The notes below the pieces were generated by a model. It made no database searches. It was not told the origin of the DNA and saw nothing but the letters and a program-made list of their open reading frames with translations. This document shows, piece by piece, positions 44,281 through 52,601 of a stretch of DNA of 56,734 nt (position 1 is the first letter of the stretch; the number at the start of each line of letters is the position of its first letter). Origin of the DNA: Cryomorphaceae bacterium. GTDB lineage: Bacteria > Bacteroidota > Bacteroidia > Flavobacteriales > Schleiferiaceae. The translations under genes were made by a program, and so were the position numbers. The DNA lies in the NCBI GenBank assembly GCA_007116495.1, contig SKIJ01000049.1, positions 1-56,734 of the forward strand. Reading direction: 5' to 3'.

Positions 44281-44793
44281 TTATTTGATGGTTTCTCCAC
44301 GCGCAAGTTTCTGAACCAGTTCGTAGAGAATGTCTTCGTCACCCGGCACATAACCGTTGTGCTGCCACACCACCTCGCGTTTCCCGTTGAGCAAAAAGGT
44401 GTGAGGGGGATTGTTGACATTTAAGGCTCTACGCAAATCACTGTTTTCGTCAAGGTAAACTTCATACTCCCATCCTTTGCCGAGAACCAACGGCTTTACC
44501 CTTGCCGCATTACGCGCGTCATCAATGGATACCGCAATGAGCTTTACTCCGGTTTCCTCTACCCAGTCGATGTAGTAATCGTCGATGGCGCTCAATTCCG
44601 TAATGCACGGCTTACACCAAGTTGCCCAAAAACTAATGATGATGGGTTTCCCGTCGTTTTCAAAATCTTGGCTGCTAATGGTATTTCCCTTGAGGTCTTT
44701 AACTGCAACATTGGGTAACTTACTGAAGCTCCCATCTTGGGCAAATGCCCATGAAGACGAAAAAATGAGTGATAAGACAATGAACGTGCGCAT
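44281..44793 (-). CDS. TlpA-family periplasmic thioredoxin
   Basis: 170 residues: a signal peptide (MRTFIVLSLIFSSSWAFAQ) and a single thioredoxin domain with the active site FWATWCKPCITEL (Cys60, Cys63) and a cis-Pro region NNPPHTFLLNG. Likely a periplasmic thiol reductase. It follows the Omp28-like/T9SS gene by 12 bp, so the two are co-transcribed and this protein may service the CxxC-containing partner (inference). Confidence 0.92.
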   Translation of the reverse strand: MRTFIVLSLIFSSSWAFAQDGSFSKLPNVAVKDLKGNTISSQDFENDGKPIIISFWATWCKPCITELSAIDDYYIDWVEETGVKLIAVSIDDARNAARVKPLVLGKGWEYEVYLDENSDLRRALNVNNPPHTFLLNGKREVVWQHNGYVPGDEDILYELVQKLARGETIK

Positions 44794-44805
44794 ATTGTTT
44801 GTGTT

Positions 44806-46275
44806 TTATTGTTTGTGAACCATCCATTTTTTGGTGGCTATGGTGTTGTTTTGGTGCAATCTGACAACATACATGCCATTTTGCAAATGTTGCGTTGGTA
44901 AAACAATGTTTTGCACTTCTCCTTGAGAAGCGTTAATCTCATGGCTGTATACCGTTCTTCCGTCTGTTGAAATCACATCTACACGTGCTGAGCCGCTTGC
45001 GGACATCTCAAACGACAGCACGCCTTCATCAGAACTGGGGTTGGGGTAAAGCGTAAAGGCACTTTCCATCGAAGCAAATTCATCTTGCGATAAAAACTCG
45101 TTGGCGTAAGCCGCCTGTAGGATGTCGTTGCCCGAGCGGTTTTGTACAACAACAACAATTTCTATGCGGTCATTCCACAAGTTGGTACTGTTTGCCGGTA
45201 CTACGCCATTTGAATTGGTGAGTGTTACAGTTTCGCTGAACGTTTGAACCGTTCCGGTATTAAAATTAAGCACCCGTTCTCCCGTTGCATTGGGCAAAAT
45301 AGTTCTGGTTACGTGTTTATAGTTCTGATCGCCATTTAGTGCTCCGCTGTAAACGTAATCTTTGTTTAACACAAAAATGAAAAGCCGAACATTTTGACCA
45401 CCAAAATTTGAAAGTGCTTCTATTTGACCGTCTACGCTTATCTCAATGTCGTTGTTTCCTACCGGTGTGGCCGTAAAGTTATCGATGTCGATGGTTACAA
45501 ATGAAGGCTCGCTGGCGGCATCGTCTACGGCATCTTCAAAAATGTCGCCGGCCGCAGCAAGGTTTGGAACACCTGCATAATTGACACGCGTTCCCTGAAC
45601 GTACATGCTCGGGGCACTATTGACATTGTAAACACCTCTACGTCCATTACTAAAGCTATTTACACTGGGATCGCCAGCTGTAGGTATGGGAACTTGATTT
45701 TTTGCAATGGTTCTTCCCGAGCCGGGAACGTTGAAGTCCATTTGGGCTAAAAGAGGAGTGTACAAATTAATGTTCCAATTTGCACAAGGTCCACACGTAC
45801 TGCTGGTAAACTTTTCGGCAAATACGGTCATATCAACAGAGGACGAAGTTCGAGCGGTATTCTCCGATAAGATTAATCCCGCTGGTTCGCCAAATTCGTT
45901 AATATTAAGCGGTTTGCCGTTAACTTGCTTTAAAATGACAAACACATCACTTTCTGATTCACTTTGATTGACATTCACTTTTTTATCAAAGCGCAAACGG
46001 GTTTGCTCTCCTTTGCCGAGCTCTAAATCAGTAAATGTTTTTTCAAATTGCTTGACGTGCTTTTCATTGGCAACAACAAATGAAACGGATGCCGACCGGA
46101 TGATTTCCAAACCGGTATTTTCCACATCAATGTAAATGGGATTTGGGCGGTCGTGCGCTATGTGTTGTGCGGGAAACTGCTTAGTGATTTTCAACGGAGA
46201 AATTTCGGCTTCCTGAGCAAATGCACTCAAAGAAAGAACCGTAAATACAACACTAAAGGCATAAAATCTAATCAT
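44806..46275 (-). CDS. Omp28-like secreted protein with CxxC motif and T9SS sorting domain
   Basis: 489 residues from the ATG at 46275; the GTG just before it is less likely. Signal peptide MIRFYAFSVVFTVLSLSAFAQ. The N-terminal 130 residues are a beta-sandwich; a thioredoxin-like Omp28 region follows with FTSSTCGPCANWN near residue 160; the sorting domain begins at FTLYPNPSSDEGV and ends ATKKWMVHKQ. It resembles the protein at 40078-42045 in architecture. First gene of a two-gene unit with the TlpA thioredoxin. Confidence 0.85.
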   Translation of the reverse strand: MIRFYAFSVVFTVLSLSAFAQEAEISPLKITKQFPAQHIAHDRPNPIYIDVENTGLEIIRSASVSFVVANEKHVKQFEKTFTDLELGKGEQTRLRFDKKVNVNQSESESDVFVILKQVNGKPLNINEFGEPAGLILSENTARTSSSVDMTVFAEKFTSSTCGPCANWNINLYTPLLAQMDFNVPGSGRTIAKNQVPIPTAGDPSVNSFSNGRRGVYNVNSAPSMYVQGTRVNYAGVPNLAAAGDIFEDAVDDAASEPSFVTIDIDNFTATPVGNNDIEISVDGQIEALSNFGGQNVRLFIFVLNKDYVYSGALNGDQNYKHVTRTILPNATGERVLNFNTGTVQTFSETVTLTNSNGVVPANSTNLWNDRIEIVVVVQNRSGNDILQAAYANEFLSQDEFASMESAFTLYPNPSSDEGVLSFEMSASGSARVDVISTDGRTVYSHEINASQGEVQNIVLPTQHLQNGMYVVRLHQNNTIATKKWMVHKQ

Positions 46276-46278
46276 CAC

Positions 46279-46622
46279 ATTTTGTATTTTACGTTATATA
46301 TCTACAAAGCCCGAGTTTTGCATTTTGGTTAGCACAAGGCTTCCCAAGACTGCAAATCAGGTTGGTGCATGGCTAGCACTACGCGATCGTTCTAGTCCAA
46401 TACACTAATCAATTTATAAACAAGCACTAATTACTATGTGTCAAGTAAACCATTGTTGGTACAAGATTTGACACTTAACTAAAGCGTAAAATTACAAGAA
46501 ATAACGAAACCACCAACACTTTATCGTTTTTTTTTGTACATTTGCATCAATTGACATAAAAATAGTGCGCTTTGTTGTGGTAATTTTTATATTAATCTAC
46601 GAAACAGAAAGACACATTCAGC
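46279..46622. other. Divergent intergenic region (344 bp)
   Basis: No gene seen. It separates the leftward Omp28-like unit from the rightward T9SS gene. It holds an inverted repeat GTGTCAA/TTGACAC (46438-46444 and 46468-46474) enclosing a small ACCA/TGGT hairpin, and the -7 box at 46537-46544 for the rightward gene. No consensus -7 box was found for the leftward gene. Confidence 0.5.
46537..46544 (+). promoter_or_regulatory. -7 element TACATTTG for the T9SS gene at 46623
   Basis: Exact TAnnTTTG match preceded by a long T run; implies a 5' leader of about 75 nt. Confidence 0.5.
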
Positions 46623-47333
46623 ATGAAAAAATTTATACTTTCATTACTCATTCTTCCAATCTCACTGATGGGGCAGTCCCTCGAGATTGTATCTTTTGAT
46701 TCAGTGGTGGTTGGTCATCCAACCGCATCATCCGATATATATGGTTTTGCCAGCATCAAAAACAATGCGTCGCACGATATAGAGGTTATGGTAACCCGTA
46801 CCGTTGATACATCCAACGATTTAACTGCGCTCAACGCGATTTGCTGGGGATTGTGTTACGCTCCCGAAGTGGATACCACGCCAACGCCCATTACAATCGG
46901 TTCAGGACAAACAAATTCAACGGAATTCAATGGTCATGTATACCCTCCTATGGACGGGGTTGCCAGAACAGGTTCCATCACATACACATTTTTCGATAAA
47001 GACAATCCGTCTGATCAAGTAAGCATGACCGTCATGTATGTGACCACCGAATCTTTTTCGGTGTTCAACGAAGAAAAAAAGAAATCGGAATTTAAAGTCT
47101 ACCCCAACCCCGCAAAAGATGTCGTGTTCATTGATATGCACAACATCAACCACGGCGATGCACGATTGGTTGTCAACGACGTAATTGGTAATACGGTAAT
47201 GGAACAACAACTGTCAACATTTGCAAATCGCGAAACGGTTGACGTAAATGCATTGCGCTCCGGTTATTACTTTTTCAATTTATACATCGACGGAAATGTT
47301 ATTGGAACAAAACGGATTCACGTCGTTCAATAA
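46623..47333 (+). CDS. Small secreted protein with T9SS type A sorting domain
   Basis: 236 residues. A signal peptide (MKKFILSLLILPISLMGQ) is followed by an Ig-like beta domain of about 125 residues with a conserved-looking CWGLCYAPE segment, then a T9SS sorting domain from FKVYPNPAKDVVF (about 158) to TKRIHVVQ. The small Ig-like domain suggests a surface adhesion or structural role (inference). An intrinsic terminator follows. Confidence 0.82.
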   Translation: MKKFILSLLILPISLMGQSLEIVSFDSVVVGHPTASSDIYGFASIKNNASHDIEVMVTRTVDTSNDLTALNAICWGLCYAPEVDTTPTPITIGSGQTNSTEFNGHVYPPMDGVARTGSITYTFFDKDNPSDQVSMTVMYVTTESFSVFNEEKKKSEFKVYPNPAKDVVFIDMHNINHGDARLVVNDVIGNTVMEQQLSTFANRETVDVNALRSGYYFFNLYIDGNVIGTKRIHVVQ

Positions 47334-47357
47334 ATGAAATTTTACCATCATATTAAA

Positions 47358-47390
47358 ACACTCAAGTTGCTTAACTTGGGTGTTTTTTTT
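47358..47390 (+). terminator. Intrinsic terminator overlapping the next promoter
   Basis: 11-bp stem with one G-U pair (ACACTCAAGTT at 47358-47368, AACTTGGGTGT at 47373-47383), GCTT loop, then a T run. The last T is the first base of the -7 element of the next gene. Confidence 0.85.
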
Positions 47391-47397
47391 ATTTTTG
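47390..47397 (+). promoter_or_regulatory. -7 element TATTTTTG for the holin-like gene
   Basis: Exact TAnnTTTG match, 18 nt upstream of the ATG at 47416. A TTG at 47367-47369, spanning the terminator stem and loop, gives a -33 box with 20-nt spacing. Confidence 0.6.
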
Positions 47398-47415
47398 AAA
47401 AGTAATAACAGGATT

Positions 47416-47823
47416 ATGGCTAGATACGAATTTAAACTCAACCAACAACGCATCCCTCTTTTTGTGCGTTTCATCGTCTCTACCCTAAGTGTTTTCTTTG
47501 CCGCATATTTGTTGAGTGGGGTACAGGTTCCAAAGTTCACCACCGCCATTTGGATTGCTCTGGCCATTGGGCTTTTAAACCTCTTTGTGCGTCCAATACT
47601 CATTTTTCTCACGCTCCCCGCCACGCTCATTACCTTCGGGTTGTTCCTCTTTGTTGTAAATGCAATTGTTGTGCTGATGGCAGCTTCACTTGTTGCGAGT
47701 TTTGAAGTCCATAGCTTTGGGTGGGCGATTCTATTTTCGCTGCTGGTCTCTTTTTTTAATGGTTTAATGTACGCTATAGGCGGGTACAAACAGCGTTCCA
47801 ATCGACAGAATGACGAATTTTGA
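47416..47823 (+). CDS. Phage_holin_4_2-type small membrane protein
   Basis: 135 residues from the ATG at 47416 (MARYEFKLNQQ). Four hydrophobic segments and the family-like GLLNLFVRPILIFLTLPAT segment match the chromosomal 'phage holin family 4' membrane proteins (YvlD-like). Despite the name these are not prophage genes and no phage gene is nearby. It overlaps folK by 14 bp, so the two are co-translated. Function unknown. Confidence 0.82.
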   Translation: MARYEFKLNQQRIPLFVRFIVSTLSVFFAAYLLSGVQVPKFTTAIWIALAIGLLNLFVRPILIFLTLPATLITFGLFLFVVNAIVVLMAASLVASFEVHSFGWAILFSLLVSFFNGLMYAIGGYKQRSNRQNDEF

Positions 47824-48334
47824 ATTACTTCCAATAGGTAATGAGGAGCCGATTGTACTGTTAACGGGCTCTAACGAAGGCAACTCGAAAGACATACTAC
47901 TCAATGCCAAACGCGATGTGACCAACATCTTAGACGCTGACCCGCTGGTGTCCTCTCTTTATCAATCACCGCCATGGGGCTTTATGGCGGAAAACAATTT
48001 TCTCAATCAAGCGCTTATTTTTACCTCTGCCATAGAGATAAACCCACTGGCATTGCTGCATCGGTTATTAGACATTGAGCGAAGCCACGGCAGGGAGCGA
48101 AAACGTGAAACCGGATACCAGTCGCGCACACTCGATATAGACATCATTCTCATTGGCGATCGCCGCATCAATCACCCTTCGTTAGTGGTTCCACACCCCA
48201 AAATTCAGGAACGCCGATTTGTACTTGAACCCATCTGCGAATTAATGCCCGATATCGTACACCCAGTATACAACAAACCGTTTTCGGAGCTATTGCGGGA
48301 GTGCGACGACCCGTCGGAGGTAACGCGAATTTAA
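47810..48334 (+). CDS. folK: 2-amino-4-hydroxy-6-hydroxymethyldihydropteridine pyrophosphokinase
   Basis: 174 residues. It transfers pyrophosphate from ATP to hydroxymethyl-dihydropterin in folate synthesis. Family motifs: LLTGSNEGNS at the N terminus, SPPWGFMAENNFLNQAL near 55, RTLDIDIILIG near 105 with the Mg-binding Asp pair, and HPKIQERRFVLEPI. The ATG at 47810 lies inside the end of the upstream membrane-protein gene; its 3' end overlaps convergent holB by 4 bp. Confidence 0.96.
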   Translation: MTNFELLPIGNEEPIVLLTGSNEGNSKDILLNAKRDVTNILDADPLVSSLYQSPPWGFMAENNFLNQALIFTSAIEINPLALLHRLLDIERSHGRERKRETGYQSRTLDIDIILIGDRRINHPSLVVPHPKIQERRFVLEPICELMPDIVHPVYNKPFSELLRECDDPSEVTRI

Positions 48335-49482
48335 AACACATTAAACGCCTCCGGAATCTCACCGCGCTTGAGGAGGTAGTGAACGCGAATGCTCAAATCG
48401 GTAATGACCATTTTGATGCTTCCGTAGCGCTGAATGTCCGAAATAGCTTCGTCGATTTCACCCAGCAGCTTGTGCGCGTTTTCCGGGTTAATGATTTTTG
48501 CAAAGTTGACCATTTTAAAATCGGTACGTTGAAACAAGGGATTCTCGACGGAAGGTTTGTACTTCGATAATACGGTTTGACGAATGGTTTGCAAGCAAAA
48601 TCGCAGAAACGCAACCGCGAAAACACGGCCTTCCTTGTGTACTTCTTCGCCAATCTTGATGATTTCGGGCATGTTAACCGAATAACAAATCCGCATCCAC
48701 CGCGTAAAGTAGACGGCAAGCTGCGAAAGCGATTCAGACTTGTGCGTCAAATTAAGTGCGTCGTTGAGGTTGCCCTCTACAAGTTCGGCAATCACATCGG
48801 CGCCATCGATGTTGCGCGCCTTGAGTTCGTTTTTCACTTCCTCCTTGCTCAACCGTGGAAAATGAACCGATTGAAGTCGGCTGGTAATGGTGGGCATCAA
48901 ACTGTGAACTTGCTCCGACACCATCATAATGAGTGTTTTGCTCTCCGGCTCTTCAATGTTTTTGAGCAGCTTGTTGGCAGTTGCTATCCCTAAAAATTCA
49001 GGCAGCCAAATCAATACCACCTTATAGCCGGCGTAAAAGGATTTAAACGACAGATTATCGTTGATGGCCTTGGCATCTGAAACGCGAATTTCCATATTTC
49101 GCTTTTCTGCATTGAGCTTAGCTATCCAATCTTCGTGGTTGAGGTAAATGTTCTCGTTAACTACCTCACGCCATTCGGCAATAAACTCTTCGCTTAAACC
49201 AGTTTTTCCCTCTTCCTTACTGCTGTAGGTGGGAAAAACAAACTGTACGTCCGGGTGGGAAAGCTTCATCATCTGCCGACACGATGGGCATGCTCCACAG
49301 GCACCGCGTTCTGTTGGTTGTTGACAAAGAAGCGCCGAGATGTATGCGAGCGCAACGGCTAATTTTCCGTTGCCTGGTGCGCCGTAAAACAACTGTGCGT
49401 GACTGTTTCGCCCGTCCTTAAGCGCCTGTAAAATTCGCGCTTTTTCCTTTTCGTGGAATGGTATGTCGTCGAAGAAAATCAT
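48331..49482 (-). CDS. holB: DNA polymerase III subunit delta'
   Basis: 383 residues. A clamp-loader subunit that helps open the sliding clamp. The N terminus has a P-loop-like GAPGNGKLAVALAY with Leu where Ser/Thr is usual, consistent with delta' proteins that do not hydrolyse ATP. A four-cysteine zinc module follows (Cys53, 62, 65, 68), plus a modified SRC-like SRLQSVHFPRL. The start codon is only 5 nt from a -7-like box, so the mRNA may lack a leader. Divergent from mnmE. Confidence 0.93.
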   Translation of the reverse strand: MIFFDDIPFHEKEKARILQALKDGRNSHAQLFYGAPGNGKLAVALAYISALLCQQPTERGACGACPSCRQMMKLSHPDVQFVFPTYSSKEEGKTGLSEEFIAEWREVVNENIYLNHEDWIAKLNAEKRNMEIRVSDAKAINDNLSFKSFYAGYKVVLIWLPEFLGIATANKLLKNIEEPESKTLIMMVSEQVHSLMPTITSRLQSVHFPRLSKEEVKNELKARNIDGADVIAELVEGNLNDALNLTHKSESLSQLAVYFTRWMRICYSVNMPEIIKIGEEVHKEGRVFAVAFLRFCLQTIRQTVLSKYKPSVENPLFQRTDFKMVNFAKIINPENAHKLLGEIDEAISDIQRYGSIKMVITDLSIRVHYLLKRGEIPEAFNVF

Positions 49483-49487
49483 TTACG

Positions 49488-49495
49488 CGAAGGTA
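49488..49495 (-). promoter_or_regulatory. -7-like element TACCTTCG for holB
   Basis: Seven of eight positions match TAnnTTTG. Only 5 nt lie between it and the holB ATG, so transcription would start at or next to the start codon. Confidence 0.45.
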
Positions 49496-49539
49496 CAGCA
49501 AACCACATTACATTTCCGCATTACATTCAAAAAACACCC

Positions 49540-49547
49540 TACCTTTG
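49540..49547 (+). promoter_or_regulatory. -7 element TACCTTTG for mnmE
   Basis: Exact TAnnTTTG match with only 4 nt before the ATG at 49552, implying a leaderless or nearly leaderless mRNA. It also rules out a longer N terminus from 49453. Confidence 0.6.
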
Positions 49548-49551
49548 TCCT

Positions 49552-50919
49552 ATGAATAACGACGACCCTATCATTGCCATTGCCACACCCTCCGGCATGG
49601 GCGCCATCGCTGTTTTGCGCCTTTCGGGTGATGGAGTGATTGAAACGGTAAATGAGGTGTTTAATGGCAAGAAAGACCTCCGTAAACAAAGCGGTTACAC
49701 GGTTCACTACGGGGAAATTAAGGATGACGACACCGTCATCGACGATGTTTTGGTGACCCTCTTTCGCAACCCACAATCCTTCACCGGAGAAGATGTGGTA
49801 GAGATTTCCTGTCACGGTTCTACCTTCATCCAGTCGCGCTTGCTGAATTTCTTTCTACAAAAGGGCATACGCATGGCGGAGGCCGGGGAGTTTACCATGC
49901 GTGCGTTTTTCAACAACAAAATGGACCTGAGTCAGGCTGAAGCCGTCGCCGACCTCATCCATTCAGAAAATGAAGCCTCCGCAAAAATTGCCATTCAACA
50001 GATGCGCGGGGGGTTCAGTGCAGAACTTGCCGCACTGCGCGAACAACTCATCAATTTTGCGTCACTCATAGAGCTGGAGTTGGATTTTTCGGAGGAAGAC
50101 GTTGAGTTTGCCAACCGCGATCAACTCATGGACTTGCTCAACAACATCGAACGCGTGGTTCGCAATTTAAGCGACAGTTTTGCACTCGGTAACGTCATTA
50201 AAAACGGCATTCCCGTTGCCATCGTAGGTGCGCCCAATGCGGGTAAGTCAACTCTGCTCAATGCGCTTTTGCGCGATGAGCGCGCCATCGTTAGTGACAT
50301 TGCGGGAACAACCCGCGATGCCATTGAAGACGACATCCAATTGGGCGGGCTCACATACCGGTTTATCGATACGGCCGGTCTCCGCGACACCTCTGATGCC
50401 ATTGAAAGCATAGGCATACGCAAAGCCTACGAGAAAATCGAGCAAGCGCAAATTGTGCTTTTTCTCTACGACGCCACGCAGTCTTTGGATGTGCTCCAAA
50501 AGGATTACCAAAACGTGGCCGAAATGTGCAACGACAAAACACTGATGGTGTTGGCCAACAAAACCGATTTGGCGAATGCCGTAAAACCTGAGTTCATCAA
50601 CCATACGTTCATCTCCCTCTCGGCAGCAAAAGGTGAGGGATTGGAAGATCTACAGCAAGCGTTGGTGGATGCTGTGGAAACCAATGCGCTGTCTAATAAT
50701 CAAGTGATTGTGACCAATGCAAGACACTACCAAAACTTAGAAAACACACTTGCGGTGGTGCAAACCATCAGGGCCAATATGAATGCCGGTGTAAGCGGTG
50801 ATTTATTGGCATTGGATGTTCGTGAAGCCCTTCGTTATTTGGGAAACATTACCGGGGCCATTGAAGTAGACCGCGATATCCTCGGCACTATTTTCGGAAA
50901 ATTTTGCATTGGAAAGTAA
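49552..50919 (+). CDS. mnmE: tRNA modification GTPase MnmE
   Basis: 455 residues from the ATG at 49552. With MnmG it makes the aminomethyl-type modification at U34 of certain tRNAs. The N-terminal folate-binding domain starts IIAIATPSGMGAIAVLRLSG. The G domain shows G1 GAPNAGKS (226-233), G2 DIAGTTRD (249-256), G3 DTAG (273-276) and G4 NKTD. The C-terminal CIGK carries the conserved cysteine. The frame could extend to 49453, but that would place the -7 element inside the gene. Confidence 0.98.
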   Translation: MNNDDPIIAIATPSGMGAIAVLRLSGDGVIETVNEVFNGKKDLRKQSGYTVHYGEIKDDDTVIDDVLVTLFRNPQSFTGEDVVEISCHGSTFIQSRLLNFFLQKGIRMAEAGEFTMRAFFNNKMDLSQAEAVADLIHSENEASAKIAIQQMRGGFSAELAALREQLINFASLIELELDFSEEDVEFANRDQLMDLLNNIERVVRNLSDSFALGNVIKNGIPVAIVGAPNAGKSTLLNALLRDERAIVSDIAGTTRDAIEDDIQLGGLTYRFIDTAGLRDTSDAIESIGIRKAYEKIEQAQIVLFLYDATQSLDVLQKDYQNVAEMCNDKTLMVLANKTDLANAVKPEFINHTFISLSAAKGEGLEDLQQALVDAVETNALSNNQVIVTNARHYQNLENTLAVVQTIRANMNAGVSGDLLALDVREALRYLGNITGAIEVDRDILGTIFGKFCIGK

Positions 50920-51007
50920 CGGCAACATGCCCTTACTTTTGTTTTTGGTAGGAGGTAACGAAACGCATTGCACCAGCGTTAGAAATTGATTTTAGCAACG
51001 GATAAAC
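50920..51007. other. Short convergent gap with weak hairpin and a stray -7 match
   Basis: AACGC/GCGTT (50962-50966 and 50976-50980) could form a weak terminator hairpin between mnmE and dprA. A plus-strand TACTTTTG at 50933-50940 matches TAnnTTTG but no plus-strand gene follows; a dprA-antisense RNA is possible but unsupported. Confidence 0.25.
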
Positions 51008-52141
51008 CTACAACAAACTCGAAAAACGATTGCCGGGTAAAGACTGCACCAAACCCTTAAGTTCCATTTCCAACAGCATTGCCAGCAGCGCCGATGGGCG
51101 TTCGTTTAAGGAAGAGCACAGGGTTTCTAAAGCCGTTTCGCGTGTTCTGCCCAATAGCTCCATCAACTGTTTTTCGTTGGCGTTCAGCTCCACAAACAGC
51201 TCAGCCTGTCGAACCGTATTCTTGCTCCTGTCCGTCCATCTCAATTCCTTCGGCAATTGATCGGCTTGGTGAATAAGTGCCGCTTTATTCTGAGCAATAA
51301 GGATGTTGCAGCCTTCGGAATAGGTATCACCGGGTCTACCGGGAACGGCGTAAACTTCCTTGTTGTAGTCGAACGCCATGTTGGCCGTAATCAGCGCACC
51401 TCCTTTTTTGGCGGCTTCAACCACCACCAGAGCATCCGACAGCATGGCCACGATGCGGTTTCTCATGGGGAAATTTTGCCGGTCGGGCTTGGTGCCCGGG
51501 GGAAACTCCGATATCAACCCGCCCTTTTCAAGCATCTGATTGGCAACACTGCGGTGAAGCGACGGGTAAATGGTGTCCAGTCCGTTGCCCAATACCGCCA
51601 CCGTTGGGAGGTCGTATTTCAGCGCAGCCTGGTGGGCGGTGATGTCTATTCCGTAGGCCAAACCGCTTACGATGCACGGCTGATGCGGTCGCCAAGCATC
51701 AATCCATTTTTCGGTTAACGTCTTCCCCGCATTGGTAGCGTTTCGCGTGCCAACCACGCCAATGGATTTTTGGTGGTGAAAAGGTAGGGCATTGCCCTTG
51801 ACGAAAACCACCACGGGGGCATCGTCAAACACCCGTAATCGATGGGGAAATTCAGAATCCGTAAAGGCAACCATTCGCGTGCCGCAGCGGAGCGATGACC
51901 GACACTCCTGCTCCGCTTTATGGAGCTGTTTTTTAGCATCCAAAACGGCCTTTGCCAACCGCTCACTAACACCCTCAATTTGCAGGAGTTGTTTCTTGGT
52001 GGCAGATCGAAGTACCGTTAGATCATCTTCAAAAAAACGTGCAATTTGCCTTATGCTGCGGTTGCCCAATCCCGGCGTGAGCATAAGCGCTCGCGCAAAA
52101 ATGGCATTCTCTTCCGCAACTGTAAATTCCATATTTGTCAT
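51008..52141 (-). CDS. dprA: DNA-processing protein DprA
   Basis: 377 residues from the ATG at 52141 (MTNMEFTVAEE); the frame to 52231 would overlap the thioesterase gene and was rejected. An N-terminal helix-hairpin-helix region (ALMLTPGLGNRSI; LLQIEGVSERLA) precedes the Rossmann-fold DprA core: VVGTRNATNAGK, SGLAYGIDITAHQ, VAVLGNGLDTIYP, SEFPPG, FPMRNRIVAMLSD and EAAKKGGALITA. A C-terminal winged-helix region follows. It loads RecA on incoming single-stranded DNA in natural transformation. Confidence 0.96.
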   Translation of the reverse strand: MTNMEFTVAEENAIFARALMLTPGLGNRSIRQIARFFEDDLTVLRSATKKQLLQIEGVSERLAKAVLDAKKQLHKAEQECRSSLRCGTRMVAFTDSEFPHRLRVFDDAPVVVFVKGNALPFHHQKSIGVVGTRNATNAGKTLTEKWIDAWRPHQPCIVSGLAYGIDITAHQAALKYDLPTVAVLGNGLDTIYPSLHRSVANQMLEKGGLISEFPPGTKPDRQNFPMRNRIVAMLSDALVVVEAAKKGGALITANMAFDYNKEVYAVPGRPGDTYSEGCNILIAQNKAALIHQADQLPKELRWTDRSKNTVRQAELFVELNANEKQLMELLGRTRETALETLCSSLNERPSALLAMLLEMELKGLVQSLPGNRFSSLL

Positions 52142-52151
52142 ATTTAGCGTA

Positions 52152-52159
52152 CAAATATC
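52152..52159 (-). promoter_or_regulatory. -7-like element GATATTTG for dprA
   Basis: Seven of eight positions match TAnnTTTG; 10 nt upstream of the dprA ATG at 52141. Supports the short start. Confidence 0.35.
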
Positions 52160-52187
52160 GAAACAAAAACGGAATAATGCAACTGTT

Positions 52188-52601
52188 TTATGACTCCAAT
52201 TTCCAAGGCTTCCCGAGAAACATGACGACACCGTAAAACAAGGCCACCGGTTTATCGTTGGATGAAAGAGCTACGCGATAGCGTCCGAGTCGTTTGCTTC
52301 GGTGTTCTTCCGTTGCACGGGCCGTTAGCGTACTGCCCTGAGGAATGGATGTTAAATAAGACATTTGGCACTCGATGCTCATGGCTTGTTCTCCGTGTGC
52401 GTTGGCCGCAAATGCCGTAGCACTATCGGCCAACGAATACGCAATGCCTCCGTGCGATACGTGAAATCCATTGGTCATATCTGCGCGAACCGTTAGGTTT
52501 AGCGTACAGGTTCCTTTGTCTACCTGTACAACGTCAACTCCTAGCCATCGACTGAAGGCGTCGTTTTTCATCATCAGTTCAACAATGGCTCGAGGACTCA
52601 T
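52188..52601 (-). CDS. PaaI-type hotdog-fold thioesterase
   Basis: 137 residues. The hotdog signature GFHVSHGGIAYSLADSATAFA, near residues 45-65, is close to phenylacetate-pathway thioesterase PaaI. It hydrolyses acyl- or aryl-CoA thioesters. No other paa genes are present, so the substrate may differ; a housekeeping CoA-releasing role is possible. The start overlaps the upstream hypothetical gene by 4 bp (ATGA), indicating translational coupling. Confidence 0.85.
   Translation of the reverse strand: MSPRAIVELMMKNDAFSRWLGVDVVQVDKGTCTLNLTVRADMTNGFHVSHGGIAYSLADSATAFAANAHGEQAMSIECQMSYLTSIPQGSTLTARATEEHRSKRLGRYRVALSSNDKPVALFYGVVMFLGKPWKLES

Noticed and set aside
47416-47823. Possible prophage because of the holin-like gene
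   Set aside because: The family is a chromosomal membrane-protein family despite its name, and no integrase, capsid, lysin or other phage gene is nearby.
49363-49395. Defective Walker A motif in holB as a sign of gene decay
   Set aside because: Delta' subunits commonly lack ATP hydrolysis and vary at this motif; the rest of the protein, including the zinc cysteines, is intact.
50933-50940. TACTTTTG on the plus strand after mnmE as a promoter
   Set aside because: No plus-strand gene follows within dprA; the match is likely chance in a T-rich gap.
52188-52601. Phenylacetate degradation locus suggested by the PaaI-type gene
   Set aside because: No other paa genes are present; a single hotdog thioesterase does not indicate the pathway.
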